Below are positions 32,121-44,443 of a stretch of 64,000 nucleotides of DNA, one piece after another. This DNA comes from Ceratothoa steindachneri. Its lineage: Eukaryota > Arthropoda > Malacostraca > Isopoda > Cymothoidae. How positions within the stretch are numbered: the first letter of the stretch is position 1; each line of letters opens with the position of its first letter. The stretch covers positions 220,295,997 to 220,359,996 of the forward strand of contig OZ018317.1 in the NCBI GenBank assembly GCA_963969495.1. Reading direction: 5' to 3'. The notes under the pieces are model-generated. The model saw nothing but the letters and a program-made list of their open reading frames with translations, was not told where the DNA came from and searched no databases. The translations under genes and the position numbers were made by a program.

Positions 32121-35100
32121 ATAACATAACATAACATAACATAATTACACGGATGACAAAAGCCACAAGGGCCTATCAAAGGTCATCCGCCTCCGTCAAA
32201 ACCCACCCACAAAAAGCACCATCACCAGGGTAAGAAAAAATCAAAGTCCCCCACAATATAATATAACAGATGACAAAAGCCACAAGGACTCATCATAGGT
32301 TATCTGAGTCAAACGGCCTCTTTTTTAAGGCACCCAAACTCCCAGGAAACCTACATCCAGAGGATTGCATCCAGAAACAAGGGTATCACCAATCAAGGCT
32401 TGTCAAGAACTAAATCATGCAGCTATAGATATATACAAACAATATTAATATATACAAAACTTAGGAACCATCACAACCTTCCCTTCCCATAAACTCATCC
32501 AACCTACTCTTAAATATATTTAGATTTGGACTACCTACTACCCTCTGCGGCAATTTGTTCCAGAAGTCTACCACTCTATTGGTGGAAAAATATTTTCTTA
32601 AATCCAACCTACACCCTTGCTTTTTAATTTTCAAGTGGTGACCTCTAGTCCGATTTCCATCATCTAACTCAAAAAACTTGCTAACATCCAATTTATCTAT
32701 CCCGGAAAAATTTTTAAAGAGCTCAATCATATCCCCTCTCACACACCTCCTTTCGAACGAGAACATATTTAATACCCTCAGTCTATCTATATATTCAAGG
32801 TGCCTTAGGAAAGGAATAATCTTTGTTGCCCTCCGTTGCACTGACTCGATAAGGTTAATATCGTGTCTAAAATGTGGGGACCATGCCTGTATACAGTACT
32901 CTAGATGTGGCCTAACATAAGAGTTATAATGTTTAAGAATAACCTCCTTACTTTTGTAACTGACATTTCTCTTAATAAAACCCAGCACTCTATTTGCCCT
33001 ATTTCTTGCTTCAATACACTGCTTAGAAAACCTTAATGACTTATCTATTACTACTCCTAGATCTTTCTCATCCTCTACTGATCTCAGCCAATGCCCATCC
33101 ATTTCATAGTTAAATTCTCTATTATCTTTTTCCATGTTAATAACTTTGCACTTATCAAGGTTGAAAGTCATTTGCCACTTATGTGCCCAGGATAACAATT
33201 TATTTAAATCCCCCTGCACTTTAAAATTATCATCAATATCTTTAACTACAGCTGCTAATTTGGTATCATCCGCAAAAATTGACACTTTATTATTAACTGC
33301 CTCCCCAAGATCGTTTATATAGATGACAAATAATAATGGACCGAGAACTGATTCCTGAGGAACCCCACTGATAACATCCCTCCACTCTGACTTTACACCA
33401 TTTAGCACTACCCTTTGCTTCCTGTCTTTCAGCCACTCAGCTATCCAATTTGAAACACCCCCACATATCCCAATCATTTTTAATTTATGAACTAGTCTCC
33501 TATGTGGTACTTTATCAAATGCTTTACTAAAATCTAAGTAAATTATATCTACATTCTCTCCCTTATCTACTAGATCTGTTACAAACTCCAGAAAGTCTAG
33601 TAAGTTAGTCAAACATGATCTACCTGATCTAAACCCATGCTGAGCATCGCTGATTGACCCCTCCCTCTCTAGATGTTGGCAAATCCCTTTTGTAGCTATT
33701 TTCTCAAGAATTTTACAGACTACAGGAGTTAGGCTAACCGGTCTAAAGTTATTTGGATCCTCTTTACTACCCTTCTTGAAAATGGTGACTACATTCGCTC
33801 TCTTCCAATCATCGGGTATTTCTCCATATTCCAGTGACCTAGTATATAACTTCTCCAGAGCTATTGAGATACTTTCTACCTCTTCTTTAAGTATCCTAGA
33901 ATGAATATTATCAGGGCCGGAGGCCTTGGTAGTATCTAACTCACCTATTAGTCCTTTTATCATCCTCCGATCCACACTAATGGTAGTAAACACCTCTTTC
34001 CCAGACCCATAAGTACTATACATAAGACTATTTAGTTTCTTCTTTGTAAATACTGATGCAAAATGACTATTTAGTTCCTCAACTATTTCCTCATCAGTTT
34101 CTCTCACAACCCCTTCATGTTTGATAGGTCCTATTTTAACTCTGCCAGACTTGTTATTAATTTTATAGTAACTAAAGAACTTTCTAGGATCTTTGTTGCT
34201 ATCCTGAGCTAATTTAATTTCTGACACCCTTTTGTTCTTCTTTATAATCTTATTTAACTCATTCCTAGCCATTCTATAATCACTTAAATTTTGAATATTA
34301 TTTTGTACCTGTAATTTTTTCTATGCTCTTTTCTTCTCTGAAATTTTCGTAGCTATCTCCTGATTCCACCATAATGGTTTCCTACTTTTGTTCCTTCTGG
34401 CCTTCATTGGGATACATTGTTCTTGGACTACATTTATTATATGCTTGAAAGTATCCCACATCCCATAAGCATTTCTACCTCTGAATTCTACATCCCAGTC
34501 TACCAAATTTAGCAAGCTTCGAAGTTTTACATAATCTCCCTTATGAAAATTTGGAACTTTTTCAGCATTCTCGGTTATTTTACCCTTCTCAATTCCCAAG
34601 TTAAAACGAACTATCTAATGGTCACTATTTCCCAATGCTTCCCCAACAGTCAATTCTTGAACTAAATGATCACTGTTAGAAAGTACTAAATCTAATATAT
34701 TGTCCCCCCTCGTTGGCTCATTAACAAATTGATTCAAAAAATTATCCTCAAAGCATTCTATGAACCTGCCACTTGTTCTATCCCTACCTATCATATTTTC
34801 CCAGTCCACAGAGTTTAAGTTGAAGTCCCCAAAAATAACTGCATCTGTTTCACATCCCTTACTTATTTTCCTTATCATTAGTTCCTCCATATCATCAGTC
34901 TGCCCAGGTGGCCTGTAAAAAGCTCCCAAATGCACCATTCTATTTTTACTGAACCTAATATCTATCCAAAGTGACTCAACTCCATCCTGCTTTATTGAAG
35001 TATTTAAACTTGAAACAATGTTGTTTTTTATGTAGATAATTATTCCTCCACCAATCCTACCTGTCCTTTGACTAATGTACATATTATAGCCCAGTAAATC

Positions 35101-35490
35101 AAATTCACTTATAGTGTCACTAAATTCTATTTCATTAACCTATGATTCAGTAACGCATAATATATCTATATCCTCATTGCTAATATAACTAAATAGCTCA
35201 TCCTTCTTGTTTCTAAGACTACGAGCATTTGTATAGAAACAATTTAACCCCCCCTATCCCTGAAGCACCTCTTGAAACCTGAATGACCTCACCTCTATCG
35301 CCTTGGAACCTATTTCTGTTATCTGCCAAGTCCATTCTACTTTCAGTACTATAATGTCCTCTCATAATTCCCTGACCACTATTAGTATCTAGTTTCCCGC
35401 CCGCAAAGACCTAATAACACGATCATACTCCTCCCACAACACATCTACCCCATTCCTACTCAAATGCAGTCCATCCATCGCATACATTTC
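32121..35490 (-). mobile_element. CR1 LINE, near-complete ORF2, 5' truncated
   Basis: Largest retroelement in the window, minus strand. Order from 5' (35490): end of an ORF1-type segment (DGLHLSRNGVDVLWEEYDRV, about 35470), endonuclease, RT, about 340 bp of 3' UTR and a tandem (TTATG)n end at 32121-32144. The 3' UTR holds two copies of a ccttgtggcttttgtcatc motif about 107 bp apart. The same 3' end recurs at 53323-53641, which fixes the terminus. Confidence 0.88.
32461..35240 (-). pseudogene. CR1 ORF2 (endonuclease and reverse transcriptase)
   Basis: Apurinic-type endonuclease followed by RT, in one frame broken mainly by single stops. The endonuclease part (35240-34320) has FYTNARSLRNKKDEL, GGGIIIYIK, GAFYRPPG, VIFGDFNLNSVDW (catalytic Asp/Asn), and LVLSNSDH followed directly by stop at 34615; another stop follows EKKRA at 34321. 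From 34272 the frame is open for 603 codons to 32461. It holds GPDNIHSRILKE, FRPVSLTPVVCKILE, QHGFRSGRSCLTNL, YLDFSKAFDKVPH, SGVPQESVLGPLLF (usual PQGS is PQES), FADDTKL (catalytic FADD), RPHLEYCIQAWSP, and DFWNKLPQRVV near the end. Three scattered nonsense codons make it recently inactivated compared with its neighbours. Confidence 0.92.
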
Positions 35491-35499
35491 TTTCTTTGT

Positions 35500-35720
35500 A
35501 TTTATTTCTTTGTATTTATTTAAGGTGTAAGATGTATTGGTATAAAACGCTTCCGAAAAAATTCTGAATGTCTGTGCCTTATTCTTGTTGTAATAATTTT
35601 AACTTGATTAAAATCAATTGGATGGTCCTTTTCGAATATGTGCTTGACCATACCTTCTCAATAAATCCTATCATCATATTTATGTTGATAAATACGGTAC
35701 ACGGAGCAGACCAACGTATA
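35500..35720 (-). pseudogene. possible Penelope-like endonuclease tail
   Basis: Minus-strand reading KHIFEKDHPIDFNQVKII resembles the PLE block 'H...  NH.IDF...KI' and is preceded by HKYDD-R-like residues. It is short and immediately upstream of the truncated CR1 5' end. Plausible but weak. Confidence 0.4.
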
Positions 35721-36000
35721 AACAACCGCTGACTTTTCGCGCCTAAGTAGTTTGATGTGACGTTAATTTCGCAATAGCATGAGGAAACAAAGTAATGTTG
35801 TCTATGTTATTAGGGATTAAGCTTGAATCTCGTCGTGAAATAGGGATAGCTACCTTCGAGATAACCTCAGATTACGCTTATTCTCGTCTTTATTTATGTC
35901 CTTATATTCTATATTTTTTCGGTTTGTTTAACAGCGTTTGAAATGAAATGCTCTTTATAGTCCAATTGGCAAATCAGTTTCGAATGGGGGACTTTTATCC

Positions 36001-36870
36001 AAGAACTAACCGGAGCTTTTAGCTGCGAACTAACTGAAGCTTTAATCCGTAACTGAATGGGGCTTTTCTCCGCGAACTAACCGGGGCTTTTATCCACGAA
36101 CTAACTTGACATCTTATCCGCGAACTGATCGTGGCTTTTATCCGCAAACTAACTGGGGATTTTATCCGCAAACTAACCGGGGCTTTTATGCGCGAACTAA
36201 TCGGGGCTTTTATCCGTGAACTAACCAGGTTTTTATGCACGAACTAAGCGGGGTTTTTAACCGCGAACTAACCTGGGCTCTTATCCGGGAAATGACCGTG
36301 GCTTTTATCTGCAAACTAACTGGGGATTTTATCTGCAAACTAACCGGGACTTTTATGCGCGAACTAACCGTGGCTTTTATCCGCGAACTAACCTGGGCTC
36401 TTATCCGCAAACTGACCGTGGCTTTTATCTGCAAACTAACTGGAGATTTTATCCGCAAACTAACTGGTGATTTTATCCGCAAACTAACCGGGACTTTTAT
36501 GCGCGAACTAACCGGGGCTTTTATCCGCGAACTAACCGTGGATTTTATGCGCGAACTAACCGGGTCTTTAATGCGCGAACTAACCGGGTCTTTAATGCGC
36601 GAACTGACCGGGGCTTTTATGTGCGAACTAATCGGGGGTGTTATCCGCGAACTAACCCGGGCGTTTATCCGAAAACTAACAAGGGCTTTTATGCGCGAAC
36701 TAACCGCTGCTTTTATGTGCGAACTAATCTGGGCTTTTATCCTCGAACTAACCGGTCTTTTATGCGCGAACTAACCGGGGATTTTATACTTGAACTGATC
36801 GGGCGTTTTAACCGCGAACTAACTGGGGCTTTCATGCACGAATTGACCGGGGCTTTTATACACGAACGGA
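36001..36870. repeat. 24-bp minisatellite, about 36 units
   Basis: Tandem units of consensus gaactaaccggggcttttat plus ccgc. Because 24 is a multiple of three and stops are rare, long open frames exist on both strands. For example, 36235-36774 plus encodes 8-residue repeats of the type RELTGAFI. Some blocks recur as higher-order duplications (36296-36350 resembles 36414-36470). No start context, splice signal or homology supports translation. Confidence 0.93.
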
Positions 36871-38211
36871 CGCCCTAGGATCTTGCATAAGGACCGATGG
36901 TGTTGTGAAAGGCTCTCTCTCTCTCTCATTTCATTCCTTATTTTTTTCAATTCTCTCTAGTTATTTTTATTTTGGATGTATTCCTTCTTTTCTTTCTAGT
37001 GCATTTCTTATGCCCCTGACAATGATAATTCTTTTCCACCGGTTAAATGGTTTATTAATCATACTCACTTTGTAAAGTACCAACAGTCTTTCAAAACTTC
37101 TAAAAGGATAAGAATGTTTTAAATTATTGTAAATAAAGAATCTTTCTTTCTTTTAAGGATTGAAATTTAGTTAATTAACAACTTTAATTAAAAAGTAGAA
37201 ATTTGCAATGGGACGGATAAGCTTTATGAACCACTAATTTGACCCTAATTTCCATTACTCTGTAAAACCTTAAATCTCCACTTAAGAGGGGACAGTTCTT
37301 CACTTTGTCAACTTTTTTACTTGTGGTTCTTTGGAAACATATCATGTTATTTTCCTTGGGTTTCTTTGGAAATTACTCTGTCCCGCCTTCATCCCCTAAA
37401 ACTCTTGTCCTAATCCTGCCAGTAACCGTAGTGTTTATAATTCCTCGTGGTTACCCGACCGCGTCGTCTCTTTGTTTCGTGCGATGGCCTATTATTCTCT
37501 TTAATTGAAAGCCAGTCACATTGAAATCGAAGTTGGTTTAGTAGGAGGAGGATCAGATGGAAAGAACTTTATCTATTAGTTTAGCTGTGATGTCGAGGGG
37601 GAAGTAGTTCGTCTTGAAAAATGGATACCAGGTTGAATTAGAGAGAAAAAGAAAGAGAGATGTTGCATAGAAATCGACTGAAGACTGATTTCAAAACAAG
37701 AAGTCCTGCTTGGCTTCTTAAATTGTCTCTTGTCCATTCAAGTGAGAGCGAAATCCTTACTTCAGTCTTGTAAAGAATAAGTAGACCAACACGAGACGCG
37801 AATACTTCAGCAATTGCAATCGGATGCTTTTGTTACGTTTCTGCTTCGCTTTCAAGTAATCTGATAAGAAGTCCTCCTTATTTAACAGTGAATGCCGTTT
37901 CTCACCATCTTACAGCCATACTTCCCTAAATTTCTAAATAAAGCGAATAAAAAATCTATAGATTTTATTTCCTCATTACTAGAGGGGTGGTACTATAGGT
38001 TTTCACGTTTTATTGTACTCTTTCAATTAGTATTCGTTGATGCCTATAACACTTTAAATGGCGAAAATTGGTCAACATTTCTGAAAAATTGAAACTATGT
38101 AGATTTTTACTTCTAGATAACAACTTCAAGATTGCCCGTAAAAGTCTCCTGTGAAAGAGATACACAATCTTTGCCTTTCATTTCAACTAACTGGATTTTC
38201 TTTCATTGCAG
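36871..38211. other. spacer, probably intron or 5' flank of the 38212 exon
   Basis: Contains a short (CT)n at 36916-36930. No coding sequence recognised. Its end carries a strong branch-point-like aactaac, a pyrimidine tract and the AG at 38210-38211. Confidence 0.45.
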
Positions 38212-38575
38212 ATGAAGTGACAAAACCCCCACACCCCTTTGGCAACCGACCTTCATTACTCTACCCCAAACGAGGCATCGGCATGCAAAACATCGGCCGT
38301 GTCATCGATACAAGTCAAATGGCAATCGCTAACCCAGTCAATGCTCAGGAGCAAGGCAACGATGCCACTGAGGACAGCCCCATGTTTCGCGCCCTCAAGA
38401 GTGCTATACTCTGGACCAATGATCAGAGAATAGCGGACTGGGGCTGGGGTTCAGACACATCGCACACTGTACTCGCCCTCGTCCTCTCGGATCCCACGTT
38501 CTTCTCCTCGAGGAGCCTCGAGTCCCAACTCGTGCAGAAGCAATTCGAACTCCAGCTGGTGCTGCGTCTATGGAA
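38212..38575 (+). CDS. host gene internal exon, CG3556/cobalamin-binding-like
   Basis: Likely genuine cellular exon of 364 bp. It is preceded by caactaac, tttctttcattgca and AG (38210-38211) and followed by GTAAGA (38576), so it has consensus splice sites; entry phase is 1 and exit phase 2. It encodes about 121 uninterrupted residues. The C-terminal half has LKSAILWTNDQRIADWGWGSD, then TVLALVLSD and LESQLVQKQFELQLVLRLW. This resembles arthropod CG3556-type proteins, distant relatives of intrinsic factor/transcobalamin with an alpha-helical toroid fold, which carry a 'W......D.GWG.DT...LLAL.L' and 'LE..L..KQ.E....L' pattern. Neighbouring exons are not visible within the window. The family name comes from memory of the motif pattern; the exon itself is better supported than the name. 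Confidence 0.6.
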
Positions 38576-39468
38576 GTAAGACTCAGTGTGACGCTTTGGA
38601 TAATGTGGATATTATAGGGTGAGAGAGGGTCTTGGGTCCAAGAGGAGGGAAGATCTTCATATTGGTATTTCGGGGTACGATAGTGATTTAAATTCCCTTT
38701 TAATTGCAGCTATGTCGCTTTGACAGTTAAGCAAGAGTAAAATTCTGCTACTTGCTTCAAGATTATGGTGTACCTTTCTTTAAATTGTGAGCATTAATAA
38801 TTCTAATATTTTGGAAGTTATAGTGGTCTATTTACCATGTGAAACTTGTATTAACACCCGTATCTACCTTCAACCAGTCGTATAAAGGTATTGTGAGTGT
38901 TCAAGCGAGTTTTAAAATTGCCACTCAAAACTGTCATTAGGTGCTTTAAGTTTTCCTCAAATTTGATTGTGCCAAGATACGGTTATTACAAATCTGACCC
39001 AGAATTGGGTGCCGCAAAAATGGGACAGAGGAAAAAGTAGACCTATACTAGAATTAAAGGGTGTAGGAAAAGAAGGACTCGTGTAATTACAATGGTTGTC
39101 TTGGTTATGCTACATTGACCCTTTAATTGAGTATCCCTCGATCATCTGGGCCGGAAGAATGCTAATAAACGTTGGTTAGAGACGGTACTTATTATTGGCT
39201 AATTTCTTTGTACGAACATGTTTGCCTAGTACCCCCCTCATACCATCAGTATATAAGTTTGAATAAATTCATTTTTCTCCTTCTAAGTATAAATGTTAGA
39301 GTTTTATATCAGAATTACGCAGACTAAATTAAACTGATACGGGCTGTTATAAATATCCTAGTAGACTCTAGCCCTGTTCAAAAATCAACTTTTTTGAGAA
39401 TTTCATTGGCTTCTGTACATTTTTCAAACCTTTTTGACCTGTAAAAAGCCGAAACTCACAACTATTTT
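38576..39468. other. probable intron downstream of the exon
   Basis: Starts with a consensus donor GTAAGA at 38576. No further exon recognised. Confidence 0.5.
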
Positions 39469-39928
39469 GAGTTATGCTGTTAGGAATTATTGAGGGCATG
39501 AAACTTTAAAGTTTCTGCCTTTAACTAGTCCTAAAGCACTAGTTTCGGGCTCCTTTGAATCAGGTTTTGCACTATAACCTTTTGAGTTATGCTGTTAGGA
39601 ATTATTGAGGGCATGAAACTTTAAAGTTTCTGCCTTTAACTAGTTCTAAAGCACTAGTTTCGGGCTCCTTTGAATCAGGTTTTGCACTATAACCTTTTGA
39701 GTTATGCTGTTAGGAATTATTGAGGGCATGAAACTTTAAAGTTTCTGCCTTTAACTAGTCCTAAAGCACTAGTTTCGGGCTCCTTTGAATCAGGTTTTGC
39801 ACTATAACCTTTTGAGTTATGCTGTTAGGAATTATTGAGGGCATGAAACTTTAAAGTTTCTGCCTTTAACTAGTTCTAAAGCACTAGTTTCGGGCTCCTT
39901 TGAATCAGGTTTTGCACTATAACCTTTG
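39469..39928. repeat. 115-bp tandem array, four near-identical units
   Basis: Units start at 39469, 39584, 39699 and 39814. They differ at essentially one site: units 1 and 3 read ctagtcctaaag, units 2 and 4 ctagttctaaag, so the array is a duplicated 230-bp dimer. Each unit has a perfect palindrome gaaactttaaagtttc. It lies in the presumed intron of the host gene. Confidence 0.95.
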
Positions 39929-40559
39929 ATCTAAACAAGATAGAAGAACAAATTAGGTATTAAATGCAAGAGCATAAAGTAATAAATAATAATAATAAAT
40001 GATACGAATAAATAGATAATAATTAATAATGATAATTTCTACCATTTGGGGGGAAATTAAAAAACCTTAATCAGTATCTAGAAAAGCATCTACGAGTTAC
40101 AACTTCACTATGATATTAAGCAAGAAGCTGAGGAATCTCCGTCGGCGTAGGGTTGATATCTAGTATTTCATTAATCTTTAGTTGGCTAGGATAAAAATAA
40201 TTACCAGGCGCAATGAATGAAGCTCTTCATGAAACTACTTGAAAACGATCGTGCTCCTCTGAAGAACAAAGTAAGAACAAGTAACCCTGGAGCTAAAAGA
40301 GGAGCATTGGTGTTGGAATTAAACATCATTTCGATATAGGAGCTCCAGGAAGTATTGAACACCCAACTGTTAAACAGAAAAAAAATAATGATATCAGGTT
40401 CTACGAAAACCAAATAACTGAAAGGAAAGGTCATATGTCTGGCCATGACAGGGTCGTTGAGACAAGATCCCTGAAACAAGCAGTGAAGAATAAAATACTG
40501 GATCATAGAGGAGAACAAGTAAAATTGGTTAGTTTGAAAGTTATAAGTTTTAAGTTTTA
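39929..40559. other. AT-rich spacer
   Basis: Low-complexity aataat tract near 39980-40030, then unrecognised sequence with frames at 40201-40518 on the minus strand. Confidence 0.35.
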
Positions 40560-42375
40560 CTCCATTGCGATATTTAGCATGTACTTAACATGAAGTATTT
40601 TACATCTGCAGTAGAACAAGAAACAGTTGTTCATGTGATGATATTGCCTGTGGTAATTCAATTAACATCACAACTAACATAGAGGGCATGGATTTCCATC
40701 TGCCTCGTCCTCGTCAAGGAATGCGATTTCATCCACAATACAACATATCTCCTTAGTTTATCAGACAATCAAGTGACTGACATGGGTTCTGCCACCTTGA
40801 AAGCTAATTGGGGTCATCTGAATAATTCCGTCATCTCAACCTCGGAAACACGTCGCACAAGAATGATGTCAGCCTTATACTGTGATGGAAAGTTTCTCAA
40901 AGATGTCTTGGGTAGTGAACCTGGAAGTACCTCAGAGACTTTAGCTATGCTAGTGTCTGGTCCACCCCTTAGACTAAAGTAAAGTTATTGGGCGTACCAC
41001 TCATCTCCATTTCTTCTGGCTGAGCTCAGGCTGAATCTTCAATTGATTTAATGGAAACATGGGAAATTACAGATAATATTACTGCCCTTGTTTTTTGTTT
41101 TTCACACTACATCCAGTACTAGTGGAATTCAATGAACAGCTGCCAAACTGCCAAACAAAAGGCTAAAAAAATTATTTTATCTGGCCTGTCGATATCACAC
41201 CCTGAAAATCCTAGTAGTTTCAGAATGGAAGAAGCTGTTTGGGAAGGTATAGGGGCTAAATCGTCGCAGGTTTGAGCATCTAAATGATGTTTGGACGGAA
41301 TTGTCCGAGGGAAAAGGATGCTTACTATCATTAGCAAATGACTGATTGAAAAGAACAAAAACACTTAAGAAATACTCCAAGACATTCTAACAGCAGAAAT
41401 GCTTCCAAGAGATGAATGGCCAGAAACGTGTACTCCATGAAATTGCTGATGCTTCTACATTAACCTTAGTACGACGAAGATACTGTATCAAAGCGTGAAA
41501 GGCTCAATATCTCCCTTGCACTGTTCTATACTCCTCTATGGATGATGTTAATGTCTGCTGTAGATGCTCCTGTGAATGATATAAGTATAATCCAGGATAT
41601 ATTGAAGTATAAAAAACTGACGCAGAGCTTGCTGATATAGTAGTTAATAAGATACAAAACTACAAATTGTACCTGACCCAAGAGGTCGTGCAATTTGCGC
41701 TGTTCAACAGTAGTTGATTAAGTGGCACATTGTAATACGACATTGATGCCCAGTTAAATGCCACTGAAAAGCCAGACAGCTTCAGTAAAGGAAAGCTTCT
41801 ATTCCAGAAATTTACACACCTTCTTGGTTGATTTCATTAGCCCACAATCACATTTCTTGCTGGATACACTGAACATTGGATCCAAGTTGTTTTTGAAACA
41901 ATTCCCGTCTTGCCACAGAATGGGGACTACAGAAAAGTTCTGGACTATGTTAGTAATCTGAAAACGATGAATGACATTTCTGAACATGCTCTGAAAATGG
42001 TGAACGACTTTGAAAATGTCATAACAAGAGATACCAAGCAAAGGGACTATCTCCTTTAAGCTGTAGAGTTCAAAAAACTTGTCTTTGACAGTTTCAAAAA
42101 ACAAACTCTCAACAAGTAAATGCGTTAATGTCATTAGGAAATTAATCATCCTGCAACGCTATCAATTCTTGATCGATTAAACTTGTTACAAAATTTTAAT
42201 CTCAAATTTGTGTCATGAATCAGGGACCTAGACTACCTTGAGTGTAAGAAAACGAATTTTGTGATATTTCTAAAATATTTGTATCTAATAATGTGTCATT
42301 TCTTATTCCAAGACTATTATAAGTGTTTTAGATAGAAAGAGGACTAAGAACACTTAAATTTGCTCTCTATTCTCA
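40560..42375 (+). pseudogene. family 2 uncharacterised repetitive protein, copy 1
   Basis: Degraded plus-strand copy of a large invertebrate multi-copy protein family of unknown function. Visible in order: ALYCDGKFLKDVLGSEPGS (family pattern 'H.DGKLL.D..G') and ETLAMLVSGPPL near 40870-40975; an FDTT-like block as FHTTSSTSGI near 41102; then YLACRYHTLKILV, matching 'LACRHH..E'; and near the C-terminus FISPQSHFLLDTLNIGSKL and, in another frame, DYRKVLDYVSNLKTMND followed by ITRDTKQRDYLL. Many stops and frameshifts. The spaced Asp residues and CRHH motif are reminiscent of DDE nucleases, but function is not established. Shares sequence with 62471-63957 as far as 42375. Confidence 0.62.
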
Positions 42376-42720
42376 TGAATCAAGTGACTCCGAAACTGGT
42401 GCTTTTGGCCAATTTCAAGGCCTAAAATTTAAAGCTCCATGCAGCAATGCCTCTTCACATCTTAGGTCAATATAGTTAAAATCTCCAGCTTTTGCAGGTA
42501 AAAACCCATAGGAAAATGTACACAAATCTACGAAAACAAGATAATGGTGAGTTTTTAACAGGCCTAGACTGGTTTCAGACTGATGACCCCTTTTGTCATT
42601 TTTATGCTAGTTCCTTTAGCAGAGGACATTGAACAAATTAACTAACAGCCTATTATTGTGCATCAGACCCCATACGCAGAGATAGGAACAAAGCCTTGCT
42701 AATTTATTAATGACCTTACT
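42376..42720. other. spacer between two relic genes
   Basis: No feature recognised. Confidence 0.4.
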
Positions 42721-44443
42721 TCAGGCTGGAGGACCTCTTCTTGATTTTAATCGGTCAAAAGATTTTCCTTTGTAACTCTTCCTCTTGTAAGTCTTCTCTG
42801 GCTGATCTCTTCTAATCTGCCAGCAGTAGTCCGCCACCATGTGTCTATCCCAGTGAGCTTGGTAGCGCTCTTCCGTCGTCATCAAATCTTGATGGAAACG
42901 TTCCTATTGTTCGTCGCTCACGGCTCCCAGATTCCCTTGGAATCGGTAGAAGTGACTATTTAGGAAACGCAACTTCACACTCATGTTGCATCCCAGATCA
43001 CGATATGATAAAGCATATATGTAACCAGATCCTCGTAGTTATGCGTTTTTTGGTTTCATAAGAAGTTACGAACAACGACGGAAAATGAGAGCCAAGCTGC
43101 CTTCTCTTTTTCATTCATGGTGTTCACGAATCTAGAACACTCAGAAGTCTTCCGATTTGGGGACCATTAAATATTCCTGCTTTTATTTTTTTGTATGACA
43201 AAGCAGGAAATGCCGATACTATGTACTGAAAACAATTATTGCCAGTGCTCAACGCCTTGACATACTGCTTCATCAACCCCAGTTTGAGATGAAATGAAGG
43301 GAAAACGATCTTTTCTCAACTTACGATTGGTTCATTAACAATGTTTGGTATTCCTGCTTCCAAAGTTTCCCGAACTAGCCAATCTTTTGGGGACCAGTGT
43401 TTGTCACGGGCTCGACTGACCACATATAGATATTGCATGGAAACTTTGTATATTCCTTCTGCTGGCCAAGGAGGAAGTTGACCATCTTAAGGTCTACACA
43501 TATGATCCAATTGTGTTCATGCTACTTAAGTAAATCCATGACCATTCTTATGTCATCCTGAGTTTCTTGCAGGTGGACATTGTGACCGAGAGGAACTGCC
43601 CTAAAGTCATTGCCATTATGCAAAAGGACACACTTAAGGCTACGCTTGGAGCTATCCAAAAACAGTCTTCACTCAGCAGGGCTATAGGTGCCAAGTACCA
43701 ACTCGGTAAACAGACCAGGAACATCGTGGCAGTATACAAATTGTTTGTCCTCAGAGAGATACTCAACAAATATACTCTTCCTTGTTCAGTAATATGATAC
43801 CCGTACCGACTTGTCAAGCACACATCTTTCACTCCACCTGGAGGCTAAAAGTTCTGCAGCTTTCTTGGAAAGCGCCAAATTACGTATCAAGCCAGTCAAA
43901 TCCTCTTGATTGAAACAGTGACGAGCTAATGACTGTTTAACATCTGATGATGAATCTGCAGACTCTGAATCCATTCCGTGGACTTCCATATCAAGTACAT
44001 CATTTTCATCCTCGGAGGAAGCATATCCACTGAAATTCGGAACTGTTTAAGACTCAGAATGAGGTACTGGCTGAATCGCCGAGGGAATGTTGGGGTAGTC
44101 AATCTTGTGCCGATTTTTCTTGCCAATCCCTTTAGTATTCACCAGAAAGAAATAATAGTACGATACATGATCCTTTGGCTCTCGCCACACCATGGGGATT
44201 CTAAAAGGAAGACCATTTCTTTTTCCTTTCTTCCCCTCACGAAGATGTTCCACACAACTATGGAAAACAGCATGTGGGGCCCCACTTCTTATCTTGATCG
44301 CCAAGACGAACATCAAAATATTCATTATAAGTGCAAATCACAAAGTTTGATATATTGCGCCTTTGAAGAACTAGCATGTAACAGCCACATATGTAGCAGA
44401 AGGTGTCTGGATCGTTAACGCAATTTCCTCTTGACGAAGCCAT
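42721..44443 (-). pseudogene. family 1 uncharacterised repetitive protein, full-length copy
   Basis: Minus-strand copy, ATG at 44443, stop at 42721. N-terminus MASSRGNCVNDPDTFCYICG (zinc-ribbon-like C-x2-C), YFDVRLGDQDKKWGP; then RIPMVWREPKDH, IDYPNIPSAIQPVPHS; then LIRNLALSKKAAELLASRW; EWRLFLDSSKRSLKCVLLHN; WIICVDLKMVNFLLGQQ and EYTKFPCNIYMW; and at the C-terminus FQGNLGAVSDEQ, RFHQDL, WDRHMVADYCWQIRRD. About 570 residues, read through several frameshifts and stops. A tttcttttttcag tract and AG lie 17 bp before the ATG, suggesting a 5'-UTR intron. The order matches a family I know only as uncharacterised proteins in many arthropods and other animals; function unknown. Transposase ancestry is my inference. 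Confidence 0.7.

Noticed and set aside
36235..36774. 179-codon repetitive protein of 8-residue units
   Set aside because: Explained by a 24-bp minisatellite that is open on both strands; no start context or splice sites.
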